From: Rhodococcus sp. 1168 | GTDB lineage: Bacteria > Actinomycetota > Actinomycetes > Mycobacteriales > Mycobacteriaceae | NCBI RefSeq assembly: GCF_002091955.1 | Contig: NZ_MKKY01000048.1 | Location: 90,591-154,590, forward strand | Reading direction: 5' to 3' | DNA length: 64,000 bases | Part shown: one piece after another, positions 43,812 through 54,531 of the stretch | Position numbering within the stretch: the first letter of the stretch is position 1 | How the letters are laid out: every line of letters starts with the position of its first letter | Notes under the pieces: model-generated | The model's database searches: none | Told to the model about the DNA's origin: nothing | The model's input: the letters and a program-made list of their open reading frames with translations, nothing else | Made by a program: the position numbers and the translations under genes

Positions 43812-45023
43812 GTGACGGAACAGACAATGCCCAACGGTAAGCCTGGGCGCGATCGCGGCGACCTCATCGGCGTCGGTGGAGTGTGGCTGGCAAAGTGGTC
43901 ACTGATCCTCGTATCGGTAGCGGCCGGCGCCTGGGTACTCGGCTGGATCATCTCGGCGCTGTGGGTAGTCATCCTCCCTTCACTGCTCGCGATCATCGTG
44001 GCGACCGTCCTGTGGCCACCGACCAAATGGCTCATGCGCGTAGGCATACCGCCCGCACTCTCGGCCGCGACGTCGCTGATCGTCTTCTTCCTCGTCATCG
44101 GTGGCATCATCACGTTGATCGTCCCGTCCGTCGTGGACTCGGCGCCCGAGCTGGTAGACAAGGCGACCCAGGGCGTATCCCAGGTTCAGAACTGGCTCAA
44201 GGGCCCACCGATCAATCTGCAGGACGAGCAGATCGACAATGCGGTCTCGGCCATCACCTCCCGCCTGCAGGAGAGCGGAACCGCAATTGCCTCCGGAGTT
44301 TTCAGTGGTGTTTCAGCAGCGAGTTCGATTCTCATCACCCTGGCTCTTGTCCTGGTACTGACGTTCTTCTTCGTCAAGGACGGCCCGAAGTTCACTCCGT
44401 GGCTGCACGGCTTCGCTGGTGGTCGTGCCGGGCGGCACCTCGCTGAAATCCTGGCTCGAATGTGGGCGACGCTCGGCGGGTTCATCCGAACCCAGGCCGT
44501 CGTGAGCTTCATCGATGCATTCTTCATCGGACTCGGATTGATCATCCTCGATGTGCCGCTGGCGCTCGTGCTGGCCACGATCACCTTTCTCGGCGGCTTC
44601 ATCCCCATCGTCGGCGCATTCGTTGCGGGCGCCTTGGCTGTCTTGGTTGCACTTGTCGCCAACGGACCGACGACCGCGCTGATCGTTTTGATCATCATTC
44701 TCGCCGTTCAACAGCTCGAAGGGAACGTGCTGCAGCCGGTTCTGCAGAGCCGCAGTATGAATCTGCATCCCGCGATCGTGCTCTTGGCCGTCACCGGGGG
44801 TGGATCGGTGTTCGGCATCGTCGGCGCCTTCCTCGCTGTTCCTGCCGCTGCCGTTGCCGCGGTGCTGATTCGCTACGTCTCCGAACAAGCCGACGAACAC
44901 TCCAACGAGGCGAGCCAGGCAGAACTAGAGGAGCTGGCGCCGGATCCGGACGAACTACTGACCGACGAGGAGGACGACTCGGACGAGAAGAGAAAGTCCG
45001 ATCAGGATGCCGAGAAGAGCTGA
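43812..45023 (+). CDS. AI-2E family (TqsA/PerM-type) transporter
   Basis: 403 residues from a GTG. About eight transmembrane segments with a cytoplasmic loop rich in charged residues in the middle. FVKDGPKF, GGFIRTQAVVSFIDAF, FLGGFIPIVGAFVAG and ILAVQQLEGNVLQP are AI-2E/PF01594 blocks. The family includes signal exporters and Na+/H+ antiporters, so substrate is open. It has a long acidic C-terminal tail (EELAPDPDELLTDEEDD). Its end overlaps the convergent sbcC by 22 bp. Confidence 0.88.
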   Translation: MTEQTMPNGKPGRDRGDLIGVGGVWLAKWSLILVSVAAGAWVLGWIISALWVVILPSLLAIIVATVLWPPTKWLMRVGIPPALSAATSLIVFFLVIGGIITLIVPSVVDSAPELVDKATQGVSQVQNWLKGPPINLQDEQIDNAVSAITSRLQESGTAIASGVFSGVSAASSILITLALVLVLTFFFVKDGPKFTPWLHGFAGGRAGRHLAEILARMWATLGGFIRTQAVVSFIDAFFIGLGLIILDVPLALVLATITFLGGFIPIVGAFVAGALAVLVALVANGPTTALIVLIIILAVQQLEGNVLQPVLQSRSMNLHPAIVLLAVTGGGSVFGIVGAFLAVPAAAVAAVLIRYVSEQADEHSNEASQAELEELAPDPDELLTDEEDDSDEKRKSDQDAEKS

Positions 45024-47989
45024 AGCCTCGACCCGTCCCGCTCACGGATGACGTGGAGCCTGCTCGGTATGCGTTGACGCATCTCGTCGACATGGCTGAC
45101 GATCCCCACCACTCGCCCGCCGGCCCTGAGTTCGTCGAGAACGCCCATCACCGATTCCAGAGTGTCGGCGTCGAGCGTGCCGAAGCCTTCGTCTATGAAC
45201 ATGGTGTCGAGGACGACTCCCCCGGATTCTGCGGCCACGACGTCCGCCAACCCGAGAGCAAGCGCCAACGACGCCAGGAACGACTCACCTCCCGACAGGG
45301 TTTTCGCCGACCGAACGACGCCGGTGTAGTCGTCGCGGATGTCGAGGCCCAATCCGCCACGTCTGCCGCGAGATTCGGCCTCGTCGGAATGAACGAACTC
45401 GTACCGTCCCGCTGACATACGCTGGAGCCTCGCCGACGCCGACTCGGCGACGTCCTCGAGGCGAGAGGCCAACACGTACGACCGGAGTGACATCTTTCGA
45501 GCATTCTGCCCCCGGCCTGCAACGACGTCGGTCAGTGCAGCCAACTGGTCGTGTTTGGCCTGCATCGGTGCCGCGTGGTCGACTGCAGCCCACAACTGGG
45601 CAGTCAGTTCTTCTACTTGCTCGACCCGCCGCTTGCATTCGGCCTGGCGTGCAACGGCACCATCTAGTTCGACGGCAGCAGCGTCGGCGGCCTCCTGCCA
45701 GGGCGCAGTCTCCACCTGTTCGGTCTCGGTGTCTTCGATGGCTGCGATCGCCGGTTCGGCGAGAACCTGCTCGGCGTGAGCGCGAATGTCTTGTGCTGCA
45801 GCGAGTTGCTTCTCGATGCTCCGGAATCGCTCGGCGGGGATCACCACGGCCGCTGCATCCTCGGCGGACTCGAAACCGGATTCCGACACCTGCGCGGCCA
45901 GTCGCTCGGCAATTGCCGCGCTGATGTCGGCCGCGCGAGCAGCGGCGACCCTCTTGTGTTGAAGATCGGTGGAGAGTGCGATCAGCTTCTCGAGGCGCGC
46001 CACACGCTGATCGAGCGTCTCGTCACCGTCGACTGCGGCGGTGACACGCGCGCGCATCCCCTCGACGGAACTGCGAACCTGGGCCGCCCGTGCTGCGAGA
46101 CCCGCTGCAGTGGATCGATGCTCGGCAATGACTGAGGCGAGCCGGTGATCCTCCGACCTGAGGTGAGCCAACTCGGCCCGAAGGTCGTCGAGTGACGCCG
46201 CCGCTGTTCTTGCCGCCGTCAACCGAGTAGTCACCTCGTCGAGGGCCACCACCAGTTCATCACTACCGCGGCCACCTGATCTTGCAATGAGTGCATCGAG
46301 CACTCGGACCAGATCGGCCGCTTCCGCAGTCCGAAGATCCTCGGCAGCGGCTGCTCTACGCTCGGCACTGCTGGCCTCGGCTTCGTCCGCCTTCGTGACC
46401 GTCGAGTCGGCGGCCGACGCAGGCTCCGGGTGGGACCGTGATCCGCAGACGCCGCACGGGCTGCCGTCGACAAGCTCGGTTGCCAACTCCGCGGCCATTC
46501 CGGTGAGACGTCGTTCTCGCAGATCGAGTAGATGTTCCCGAGCGTCGTTGTGCGCCGTGCGTGCCGCTTCGCGAGCCGACTCGGCAGAGGCGAGCGCGGT
46601 TCGTGTCTTCGTGAGTTCGATTGCCGCCTTGACTGCATCGGAGACAGCGGCAGATTCGGACTCGAGCGCAGGCACATTCGCGGCAGTGTGCACAGCGGTG
46701 GTCACCGAGAGTTCTGCTGCGGCGATCGCCGCCGGCAACTGATCCCTGAGGACCAGCGCAGCGTCGACAGCCTTCTCGACGGCTCGGCACTCGGACGTCA
46801 GCTCGCGAGCAACGGCCTCCTCCGCATCGGCACGAAGAGCTAACTGCCGCATCTCCTGGAGGCCGACCACCGCCGTCGTCCACTCGCGTACAGCGTTGGC
46901 GACGACCGTCCGGGCGCCTTCTGATTCCGTGGACGACGCGGCAAGGACCATCTCGGATCCATCGACCATCGCCAGCGAGCCGCGCACCGACTCGGCGTCA
47001 CTCGCAGCGAGGTCGTAGGTCCGTGCGGTTTTCGCATACTCGGCGGCGAGCGTCGCGATAGGGCCGGCAGCAGCAGACCGTTCGACTTCTCGACGAATCG
47101 CGTCACGTTCGGGGGCCGCCCGGTGGAACTCGGCCAACTGTTTGCGCGCAAGGTCTCGGCGTTGCCGCAACACGAGGAGAGTTTTGTGGCGATCGAGTGC
47201 CGCGGCCGCAGCGTCGGCCTTGCCGCGCGCAGTTGTAAGCGCTGTCGACGCGGCGGCGTGCGCACCACGAGCACGCCCCAGAACATCGGTGGCCCACTCC
47301 ATCGGTTCACGGTCGAGTTCTTCTTCCTCACCCGAGGCCGTGGCGATCCGACCGAGCAATTTGTCGATTGCAATGCGTGACGACTCCAGCAACGCAGCAC
47401 TGGAACGTCTTTCGTTTGCAAACCACTGTTCCACGTCGCCGAACCTGCTCGTGTCGAACAACCTCTCGAGTAGATTGCCGCGCTCTTCACTGTCCGCACG
47501 CAGGAACCTAGCGAACTCACCCTGAGGCAAGAGGACGACCTGAAAGAACTGATCCGCACTCATCCCGAGCGCGGCGCCCACTGCCTCACCGATCTCGTCG
47601 AGACGGGTCAAATTCTGCCCATCGCCGTCGAGCCACGTCAGGCTGGCCTTCGCATTTTCCTTGGTGGTACCCACTCCACGCTTCTTGGGTCGCAGGTACT
47701 CGGGAGAGCGAACGATCCGGACGCGTCTGCCACCGAGAGTGGCCTCGAGCAGCACTCTGGGTACCGCACCGGGCGCAGCATGGTCGGACAGAAGACGCTT
47801 GCCTTCCCTGCGCGCACCCGGAACCGTTCCGTACAGGGCGAAGGCGACGGCGTCGAGAACAGTTGTTTTGCCGGCACCGGTCTGACCATGGAGCAGAAAC
47901 AGCCCGTCTGCACCGAGGGCGTCGAAGTCGACGGATTCGGTTCGAGCGAAGGGACCGAATGCAGTGATCTCGAGTCGATGCAGTCTCAT
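45002..47989 (-). CDS. sbcC: Exonuclease subunit SbcC (Rad50-like ATPase)
   Basis: 995 residues from the ATG at 47989 (MRLHRLEITAFGPFARTESV); the longer open frame upstream is shadow of sbcD. Walker A GQTGAGKTT, Q-loop region QVVLLPQGEFARFLRA, long Ala/Glu/Arg coiled coils, zinc hook CGVC near residue 530, ABC signature LSGGESF and Walker B VVLDTMFIDEGFGTLD. With SbcD it forms a nuclease that processes hairpins and DNA ends. It follows sbcD by 10 bp. Confidence 0.95.
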   Translation of the reverse strand: MRLHRLEITAFGPFARTESVDFDALGADGLFLLHGQTGAGKTTVLDAVAFALYGTVPGARREGKRLLSDHAAPGAVPRVLLEATLGGRRVRIVRSPEYLRPKKRGVGTTKENAKASLTWLDGDGQNLTRLDEIGEAVGAALGMSADQFFQVVLLPQGEFARFLRADSEERGNLLERLFDTSRFGDVEQWFANERRSSAALLESSRIAIDKLLGRIATASGEEEELDREPMEWATDVLGRARGAHAAASTALTTARGKADAAAAALDRHKTLLVLRQRRDLARKQLAEFHRAAPERDAIRREVERSAAAGPIATLAAEYAKTARTYDLAASDAESVRGSLAMVDGSEMVLAASSTESEGARTVVANAVREWTTAVVGLQEMRQLALRADAEEAVARELTSECRAVEKAVDAALVLRDQLPAAIAAAELSVTTAVHTAANVPALESESAAVSDAVKAAIELTKTRTALASAESAREAARTAHNDAREHLLDLRERRLTGMAAELATELVDGSPCGVCGSRSHPEPASAADSTVTKADEAEASSAERRAAAAEDLRTAEAADLVRVLDALIARSGGRGSDELVVALDEVTTRLTAARTAAASLDDLRAELAHLRSEDHRLASVIAEHRSTAAGLAARAAQVRSSVEGMRARVTAAVDGDETLDQRVARLEKLIALSTDLQHKRVAAARAADISAAIAERLAAQVSESGFESAEDAAAVVIPAERFRSIEKQLAAAQDIRAHAEQVLAEPAIAAIEDTETEQVETAPWQEAADAAAVELDGAVARQAECKRRVEQVEELTAQLWAAVDHAAPMQAKHDQLAALTDVVAGRGQNARKMSLRSYVLASRLEDVAESASARLQRMSAGRYEFVHSDEAESRGRRGGLGLDIRDDYTGVVRSAKTLSGGESFLASLALALGLADVVAAESGGVVLDTMFIDEGFGTLDADTLESVMGVLDELRAGGRVVGIVSHVDEMRQRIPSRLHVIRERDGSRLQLFSAS

Positions 47990-47999
47990 GCCGGTCGGC

Positions 48000-49199
48000 T
48001 CATGCGCTGCGTCCCGACAACTCGTACTGCTCGACACGCTCGTCATCACGGGAAACGTCCTCGCGCTGCACCGCAGCCAACGCCCGTTCGAGCAACGAAA
48101 CCTCCCGCGCTTCGGGGGTACTTCGCATGTCGGTGACGAACGAGGTGGCAATGTCGATATCGGTGCGACCGCGCACACGATCGCGGTACCGCAGCTCGGA
48201 AGTGCCTGCAGGACGCGACCATTCGAGGTGAACAGCGTGCGGGAATCGGGTACGCAGTGCACGCATGGCATCGACCGGACGAACCGGATCGGTCAGGACG
48301 GCCGACACGTAGTGCTCTTCGGCAGCAGCGAATTCGCTTGCAGTGGTCAGCTCTTCGACGGTACCTTCGATCTGGCTCAAACCTCGGACAACCGGCAGAT
48401 CTACGCGCTCGACCGTTCCCAGACCGTCCGCATCGAGCTGGAGTATCCACACAGCTTTACGGTGGGACCGCTCACCGAACGAGTACGGCAACGGCGAGCC
48501 CGAATAGCGAATACGCTCGGTCAGCGTCTGCGGAGAGTGCAAGTGGCCCAGCGCAACATAATCGACGCCGTCGAAAGCAGATGCTGAAACGGTCTCGACC
48601 CCACCTACCGAAATGGAACGCTCGGAACCCGTCGCTTCACCGCCGACGACGAACGCATGCGCCAGCACCACCGATCGCACATGATGCGCACCGTCCCGTC
48701 GGCCGTCGAGATCTGCGGTGATGCGCTCCATCGCAGCGTCCAACACATCCGCGTGCGACCGCGCACCGGGAACGTCGAGTTCGATCCGCGTGGTTTCCGG
48801 CTCCAGATAAGGAATTCCGTAGAAGGCGACCGGGCCGAACTCGTCGTCGATCACCACCGGAGTACCTACCCCGCCCACACGGGTCATCAGATGCAAACCG
48901 CCTGCCGAGGCGAATGCCGCTCCCGCACCGAGCCGCGCCGGCGAATCATGATTGCCCGACGTTGCCACGATGACAGCCCCCGCCGCGCGGATGGCTTCCA
49001 GTCCCCTGTTGCACACGAGGACCGCATCTGCGCTCGGCACGGCGCGATCATAGATGTCACCCGGCACGACCACCACGTCGATTCTTTGTGCTGCAACCAG
49101 ATCCGCAATGGCCGCCAGCGCAGCAGCCTGGTCGGCAAGCAGGTCGACGCCGTGGAACGTGCGGCCGATGTGCCAGTCCGAGGTGTGCAGGATCTTCAT
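48000..49199 (-). CDS. sbcD: Exonuclease subunit SbcD (Mre11-like nuclease)
   Basis: 399 residues from the ATG at 49199 (MKILHTSDWHIGRTFHG). Calcineurin-like metal ligands in SDWHIG, GDIYDRA, SGNHDSPA, LAHAFVVGG and GHLH. A capping domain follows for partner binding. It is the first gene of the sbcDC operon and divergent from rmuC, another DNA-metabolism gene, across a 135-bp spacer. Confidence 0.95.
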   Translation of the reverse strand: MKILHTSDWHIGRTFHGVDLLADQAAALAAIADLVAAQRIDVVVVPGDIYDRAVPSADAVLVCNRGLEAIRAAGAVIVATSGNHDSPARLGAGAAFASAGGLHLMTRVGGVGTPVVIDDEFGPVAFYGIPYLEPETTRIELDVPGARSHADVLDAAMERITADLDGRRDGAHHVRSVVLAHAFVVGGEATGSERSISVGGVETVSASAFDGVDYVALGHLHSPQTLTERIRYSGSPLPYSFGERSHRKAVWILQLDADGLGTVERVDLPVVRGLSQIEGTVEELTTASEFAAAEEHYVSAVLTDPVRPVDAMRALRTRFPHAVHLEWSRPAGTSELRYRDRVRGRTDIDIATSFVTDMRSTPEAREVSLLERALAAVQREDVSRDDERVEQYELSGRSA

Positions 49200-49334
49200 G
49201 AACACGACGCTAACGGAGGCCACCGACAAACTGGCTCAACCGCTACGGCCAGTCGGCCCCTGCGCGCTGCAAGGTCGACAGGCACTCGGACTGATCCGAG
49301 AAGTCTGTCGGTACTGTCGTGCATCATCTGCGTC

Positions 49335-50501
49335 ATGAACGCACTTACCGCTGTCGGAATGGCATTCGCCTTCGCGCTCGGGGCAGCCATCGGATGGTTG
49401 TTGCACTCGAGCAGGTTCGGAGATCGCGCGGTGCGCGCCGAGGCACAGTTGGCGGCACTCCGAGACAACGAGGCGCTGCTGCGACGATCTCTCGACGCCG
49501 TGAACGAGGACTCCGCGCGCAGACATTCAGGAGCAATCGGTCAGCAGGTGTCACATCTGGTGGAACCGCTGCACGACGCCGTGGACGCGCTCACCGAGCA
49601 GGTAAGACAGGTAGAGCACAGTCGAATCCGCGCATACGCCGGTCTGACCGAGCAGGTAACCGGGATGCAACGCGCATCGGTTCATCTGTCCACACAGACG
49701 TCCCAACTGGTCACCGCATTGCGCGCCCCGCAGATTCGTGGACGCTGGGGTGAGATACAACTCGAGCGCGTCGTCGAGCTCGCCGGTATGGTCAAGCATT
49801 GCGATTTCGATACCCAGGTCAGCCGGGACGGGGTTCGCCCGGACATGATCGTCCGGTTGGCAGGCGGTCGGCAGATCGTGGTGGATGCCAAAGTTCCGTT
49901 CGCGGCCTATCTCGACGCCGCGCAGGAAGAAGATGCCGATGCTCGGAGCAAGCAGTTGACTCGGCATGCTCGGCACCTGCGAACACATGTCGATCAATTG
50001 TCGGCCAAAGAATATTGGCGCTCGTTCGAACCGACGCCCGAGTTCGTGATCCTCTTCGTTCCAGGTGATCCGTTTCTGGACGCCGCGCTCACGTCCGATT
50101 CGTCGCTGCTGGAGTATGCGTTCACGAGAAATGTGATACTTGCCACTCCCACTACTTTGGTCGCTCTTCTGCGCACGGTTGCATACACGTGGAAGCAAGA
50201 ATCGCTCGCCGAGGACGCTGCTCGAATTCAGAAGCTCGGACGAGAGCTGTATTCCAGACTCGGCGTCGTTGCCGCCCACCTGGACAAGCTCGGCGGACAC
50301 CTCGGCAAGGCAGTCGACTCGTTCAATTCAACCGTGTCTTCGGTCGATTCCAGGGTGACGGTGACAGCACGCAAACTATCCGAGCTCGAGCTGTTCGATA
50401 CCGAAGTCGTCGAGGTGCGCCGGGTCGACAGCCGACCGAAAGTGTCCGATTCGTCGCATCCGTTGCACCAGTTCGGTCACGTCAGCGACGCAGTCGGGTG
50501 A
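49335..50501 (+). CDS. rmuC: DNA recombination protein RmuC
   Basis: 388 residues from the ATG at 49335. An N-terminal membrane anchor (about 5-22) is followed by a coiled coil and the RmuC nuclease-like domain: RGRWGEIQLERVVELAGM, DMIVRLAGGRQIVVDAKVPF (the PD-(D/E)XK-like core), EFVILFVPGDPFLDAAL and the closing ATPTTLVALLRTVAYTWKQE. RmuC limits DNA inversions at short repeats and has antiviral activity in some bacteria. The much longer upstream frame is shadow of sbcD. Confidence 0.94.
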   Translation: MNALTAVGMAFAFALGAAIGWLLHSSRFGDRAVRAEAQLAALRDNEALLRRSLDAVNEDSARRHSGAIGQQVSHLVEPLHDAVDALTEQVRQVEHSRIRAYAGLTEQVTGMQRASVHLSTQTSQLVTALRAPQIRGRWGEIQLERVVELAGMVKHCDFDTQVSRDGVRPDMIVRLAGGRQIVVDAKVPFAAYLDAAQEEDADARSKQLTRHARHLRTHVDQLSAKEYWRSFEPTPEFVILFVPGDPFLDAALTSDSSLLEYAFTRNVILATPTTLVALLRTVAYTWKQESLAEDAARIQKLGRELYSRLGVVAAHLDKLGGHLGKAVDSFNSTVSSVDSRVTVTARKLSELELFDTEVVEVRRVDSRPKVSDSSHPLHQFGHVSDAVG

Positions 50502-50521
50502 TCAGCCGCTAATCTCGGTGG

Positions 50522-51565
50522 GTGTCTACATCCCAACGAGCCCGTTCTGGGGTTCCGCTGGATCAACGTTCAGCCCTCGCATCAGTTCCCGGCGTTCCAG
50601 CGTGGGGGGCGGTGGCAATCGCCGGCGGTGCCAGTTTTCTCGGATTCGTCATCGACGCAGCCCGCGGAACCGAGCTGACCTCTGCCTTCGCCTGTTTTTA
50701 CATTATCGGTGTAGTTGCCGCAGTTGTCCTGGTTCGATATCGCGGCCTCTTCACGGCGCTGGTCCAGGCTCCGTTGATCCTGTTCGTCGCGGTCCCCATG
50801 GCGTATCAGTACTTCACCGAGAATCCAGGAACCGGTGTGAAGGACATACTGCTGAATGCCGCTATTCCCCTGGTCAATCGGTTTCCATTGATGTTGCTGG
50901 GCACTGTTCTGGCGATCGGGATCGGCGGTGCACGCATCTTCCTCAAGCGGCAGTCCACCCACACCCACGCCCACGCCCCCACTCGCTCGGTTCGTGACAG
51001 GGCCAAGCAAACACGTGACCGTGCGAGAGCGTCCAGGGCGAAGACGAAGGACGCGCCGGTCTCAGCGCGCAGCCCAGAGGATCGGGTTTCTCGTCGGGAA
51101 GCCGAATACGACGGCTACTCGACCGACGGTGGGCGACGAAGTACCGACGCGCGCCGGCAGCGCGCCGAGGGCCGCGGGAGCCGTTCGAGTACCGAAGGCC
51201 GCCAGAGCCCTGAAGGCCGCCCGAGCACCGGAGGCCGCCAGAGCCCTGAAGGCCGTCCGAGCACCGGAGACCGCCAGAGCCGTCAGAGCACCGAGGGCCG
51301 TCGAGCGGAGCGCGAACGAGTCGAGCCGTCCTACGACCGCCCGGCCGCTGATTCGTATGGCGCCGACCCCTATCGCGCCGAACCTGTCGATGTCGAACGG
51401 GCGCCGCTCCCGGTAAGGCGGGCAGCACCCCGACAGCAGCAGCCACGTGCACCCCGCCAAACTGACGTCGATCCGTATTCAGCGCCGCGTTCGGCACCGG
51501 CAAGCGCGCATGTCCCGCCTCATCCGGTCCCGCAGGTCCGCTACCGGGACCGCACCGAACCCTGA
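50522..51565 (+). CDS. DUF6542 membrane protein with repetitive basic tail
   Basis: 347 residues. Four transmembrane segments (about 28-47, 55-72, 77-93, 120-140) make the DUF6542 domain. The remaining 200 residues are disordered, Arg/Ser/Pro-rich, with a 12-residue repeat (STEGRQSPEGRP, STGGRQSPEGRP and a decayed third copy) and an Asp-Pro-Tyr ending. In mycobacteria the homologue lies beside ispH, as here. Function unknown; tail length is probably variable between strains. Confidence 0.85.
   Translation: MSTSQRARSGVPLDQRSALASVPGVPAWGAVAIAGGASFLGFVIDAARGTELTSAFACFYIIGVVAAVVLVRYRGLFTALVQAPLILFVAVPMAYQYFTENPGTGVKDILLNAAIPLVNRFPLMLLGTVLAIGIGGARIFLKRQSTHTHAHAPTRSVRDRAKQTRDRARASRAKTKDAPVSARSPEDRVSRREAEYDGYSTDGGRRSTDARRQRAEGRGSRSSTEGRQSPEGRPSTGGRQSPEGRPSTGDRQSRQSTEGRRAERERVEPSYDRPAADSYGADPYRAEPVDVERAPLPVRRAAPRQQQPRAPRQTDVDPYSAPRSAPASAHVPPHPVPQVRYRDRTEP
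51188..51303 (+). repeat. 36-bp coding tandem repeat in the DUF6542 gene
   Basis: Two nearly identical 36-bp units (51188-51223, 51224-51259) and a partial third encode the 12-residue tail repeat. A likely site of length variation by slipped replication. Confidence 0.8.
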
Positions 51566-51588
51566 TCTGACCGAAAGCCGAGAGCCGA

Positions 51589-52599
51589 TCAGGCCTTGGT
51601 CGGCCGAAGCTCGCGCGGGAGTGAGAAGACGAGAGTTTCGTTGGCCGTGGTCACGGGCTGCACATCGGCATAACCGTGCTCGGACAGCAGATCGATGACT
51701 CCCTGCACAAGAATCTCCGGAACCGACGCACCCGAGGTGATGCCGACGGTCTGCACTCCGTCCAGCCAGGCCAGGTCGATCTCCTTGGCGTAATCGACGA
51801 GGTAGCTGGCACGCGCGCCAGCGGAGAGTGCCACTTCTACGAGTCGGACCGAGTTGGAGGAGTTCGTCGATCCGACGACGATCACCAGATCGCACTCGGG
51901 CGCCATCACCTTGACCGCGACCTGTCGGTTCTGTGTCGCGTAGCAAATGTCGTCGCTCGGCGGATCCTGCAATGTCGGGAAGCGCTCGCGCAGACGCGCG
52001 ACCGTGAGCATCGTCTCGTCGACGCTGAGTGTGGTCTGAGACAGCCAGATGACCTTGTTCGGATCACGCACGGTGACGTCGTCGACCGAATCCGGACCGT
52101 CTACGAGCTGCACATGTTCAGGTGCCTCGCCCGCAGTGCCTTCCACTTCCTCGTGCCCTTCGTGGCCGATCAGCAGAATGTCGTAGTCGTCGCGGGCGAA
52201 CCGTTTGGCTTCCTGGTGAACCTTGGTGACGAGGGGGCAGGTGGCGTCGATGGTGCGGAGCTGACGCTCCGCAGCCGAAGCGTGGACCGCGGGCGATACG
52301 CCGTGCGCGGAAAACACCAACAGTGCGCCCTCAGGCACCTCGTCGGTTTCCTCTACGAAGACGGCGCCGCGATCGGCGAGCGTCTCGACGACATGCCGGT
52401 TGTGCACGATCTCCTTACGGACATACACCGGAGCACCATGCTTCTCCAACGCCTTTTCCACGGTCTCGACCGCGCGATCGACGCCGGCGCAGTAACCGCG
52501 AGGCTCTGCCAGGAGTACTCGTTTTCCTCCGGTGTAGGGGGCGGAATCAGCGCCCGATGGACGTGCGATACCCAGGTTCAGTGGAACAGCCGAAGACAT
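51589..52599 (-). CDS. ispH: 4-hydroxy-3-methylbut-2-enyl diphosphate reductase IspH
   Basis: 336 residues. Last enzyme of the MEP isoprenoid pathway, a [4Fe-4S] reductase. The three cluster cysteines lie in [23 protein letters not shown] and [10 protein letters not shown]; the His/Glu residues HNRHVV, SAHGV and [11 protein letters not shown] are present. Convergent with DUF6542 (23 bp between stops), as in mycobacteria. Confidence 0.96.
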   Translation of the reverse strand: MSSAVPLNLGIARPSGADSAPYTGGKRVLLAEPRGYCAGVDRAVETVEKALEKHGAPVYVRKEIVHNRHVVETLADRGAVFVEETDEVPEGALLVFSAHGVSPAVHASAAERQLRTIDATCPLVTKVHQEAKRFARDDYDILLIGHEGHEEVEGTAGEAPEHVQLVDGPDSVDDVTVRDPNKVIWLSQTTLSVDETMLTVARLRERFPTLQDPPSDDICYATQNRQVAVKVMAPECDLVIVVGSTNSSNSVRLVEVALSAGARASYLVDYAKEIDLAWLDGVQTVGITSGASVPEILVQGVIDLLSEHGYADVQPVTTANETLVFSLPRELRPTKA

Positions 52600-52689
52600 G
52601 ACTACAGGATACGTGAGCAGGGCGCCCCGATTCCGACTAGTGGGCGACCCGCCTGTCGGCTACCCAAATGCCAGGACATCAGGCAGGCT

Positions 52690-53271
52690 ATGAATATGAC
52701 TCGTGTCCCTTTTGCTGCACGTGTGGCCGCGGGCGTGGTGGTGACCGTCGTCGAAGAGGCGCGCAAGCTCCCCGGTACCGCGGTCACCTTTCCGATGACG
52801 GTCGTCAGCGAGATACTGGCCAGCTCGATGCGCCTTCAACAGCAGGTCACCGCTCTCGCAATCAAGGGTGACGAGGTCATCTCGTCGTTACCTCTCGTCG
52901 GAACCCCCGCGCAGGAGCAGCCGTCTTGGGCTGTGTTCGACGACGACCATGCCCCGCCGCCACTGAACGAGAACGAAGAACTCGACGTCCCGGACCACGA
53001 GCCTGTCGCTGCGACCGGCCGTTTCGCGCTGTACTCGACTCCTCCGGCCGAGGTCGAGGAAGAAGTGCAGGCCGAGACATCCACCGATCGACCGGAGATT
53101 GTCGACCTCGTCGATTACGACGCCCTAGCGCTCGCACAGTTACGTGCCCGTCTGCGCACCCTGTCGCTCGACGACTTGGAGACGCTCCTCGACTACGAGG
53201 CCGATTCGCGCGCACGCGCTCCGTTCCTGACGATGCTCGAGAACCGAATCACCACAGCGAAAGCCAAGTGA
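52690..53271 (+). CDS. Lipid-droplet-associated type conserved protein
   Basis: 193 residues from the ATG at 52690 ([15 protein letters not shown]); ATG 52696 is an alternative. An amphipathic/hydrophobic N-terminal half ([38 protein letters not shown]) is followed by an acidic Pro-rich linker and a short helical C-terminal domain [20 protein letters not shown]. Homologues are named lipid-droplet-associated; I recall this name from database annotation rather than from a motif. The stop overlaps the xseA start by GTGA, so it is co-transcribed with xseAB. Confidence 0.75.
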   Translation: MNMTRVPFAARVAAGVVVTVVEEARKLPGTAVTFPMTVVSEILASSMRLQQQVTALAIKGDEVISSLPLVGTPAQEQPSWAVFDDDHAPPPLNENEELDVPDHEPVAATGRFALYSTPPAEVEEEVQAETSTDRPEIVDLVDYDALALAQLRARLRTLSLDDLETLLDYEADSRARAPFLTMLENRITTAKAK

Positions 53272-54521
53272 GCGCAACCAATCAGACGTCAGGCCCCGGT
53301 CCGAGCAGCGCCGAAGAGCCGTGGCCGGTCCGCACCGTAGCGATGAAAGTCGCAGGGTGGATCGACCGCCTCGGCAGCGTCTGGGTCGAGGGCCAACTCA
53401 CCCAGATCAATGCCAGGCCAGGCACACGGACCGCGTTTCTCGTCCTGCGTGACCCGTCGGCCGACATGTCACTGTCGGTCACCTGCTCCCCGCAACTGCT
53501 GGAGCGGTCACCGGTCCCACTGACCGAAGGCGCGCAGGTCATCCTGTACGGCAAGCTGTCTTTCTACACCGGCCGAGGCACAGTCTCGTTGCGTGCCACC
53601 GACATTCGGGCCGTCGGCGTCGGCGAACTACTTGCTCGCGTCGAACGTCTGCGCAGCCTCCTGGCCGCCGAGGGCCTGTTCGATCCGCGCCTCAAACGGC
53701 CACTCCCCTTTCTCCCCGGCACTATCGGACTGATCACCGCACGTGCAAGTGCCGCCGAGAAGGACGTTCTGACCGTTGCACAAAGGCGTTGGCCGGCAGT
53801 GCGATTCGAAGTCAGACACACTCCGGTGCAGGGCCCTCAGGCAGTGCCTGCGATCCTCGGCGCACTGAAGGAACTCAACGACGACAGTGACGTCGACGTC
53901 ATCATCCTCGCCCGCGGGGGCGGTAGCGTCGAAGATCTGTTGCCGTTCTCCGACGAAGCACTGTGTCGGGCGATCTCGGCCGCGACCACACCGATCGTCA
54001 GTGCCATCGGACACGAACCGGACAGCCCGCTCAGCGATCACGTCGCCGACCTGCGTGCCGCGACTCCGACCGACGCCGCCAAGCTGGTGGTGCCCGACGC
54101 CGTCGCCGAGCAGAATCTCGTCGCCGACCTGAGGTCCAGAACTGCTGCTGCGCTCCGAAACTGGGTCGCCAGAGAAGCGCGTGGGCTCGAGATGATCCGA
54201 CATCGACCGGTCCTTTCCGACCCGATCGCAGGTATCGAGCGACGCGGCGAGGAGATCACGCGACTGCGCGAGGCAACCCGACGCGACGTTCAGCGCGAAC
54301 TCGCCAAACAGGAAACTCTGGTCGAGCATCTACGGAATCGGTCGCAGGCTCTCGGGCCGGCAGCGACGCTGGCGCGCGGTTACGCCGTCGTCCAACGCAT
54401 GGTTACCGGCGGCGATCCCGAGGTCTTGCGTTCGGTCGACGACGCACCGCCAGGAACCCAGATACGAGTACGAGTGGCCGACGGCGCAGTGACTGCCGCG
54501 GTCATGGGCAAAGTTCGATAG
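53268..54521 (+). CDS. xseA: Exodeoxyribonuclease VII large subunit XseA
   Basis: 417 residues from the GTG at 53268. An OB-fold N-terminus ([20 protein letters not shown], then [15 protein letters not shown] [10 protein letters not shown]) is followed by the catalytic domain with [32 protein letters not shown] and [24 protein letters not shown]. Degrades single-stranded DNA from both ends with XseB. Upstream open frame is shadow of the preceding gene. Confidence 0.95.
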   Translation: MSATNQTSGPGPSSAEEPWPVRTVAMKVAGWIDRLGSVWVEGQLTQINARPGTRTAFLVLRDPSADMSLSVTCSPQLLERSPVPLTEGAQVILYGKLSFYTGRGTVSLRATDIRAVGVGELLARVERLRSLLAAEGLFDPRLKRPLPFLPGTIGLITARASAAEKDVLTVAQRRWPAVRFEVRHTPVQGPQAVPAILGALKELNDDSDVDVIILARGGGSVEDLLPFSDEALCRAISAATTPIVSAIGHEPDSPLSDHVADLRAATPTDAAKLVVPDAVAEQNLVADLRSRTAAALRNWVAREARGLEMIRHRPVLSDPIAGIERRGEEITRLREATRRDVQRELAKQETLVEHLRNRSQALGPAATLARGYAVVQRMVTGGDPEVLRSVDDAPPGTQIRVRVADGAVTAAVMGKVR

Positions 54522-54531
54522 GAGAAAACTC

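Noticed and set aside
47990..48271. N-terminal extension of SbcC
   Set aside because: Antisense-free but out of frame with sbcD; the Rad50 fold starts at MRLHRLEI (47989).
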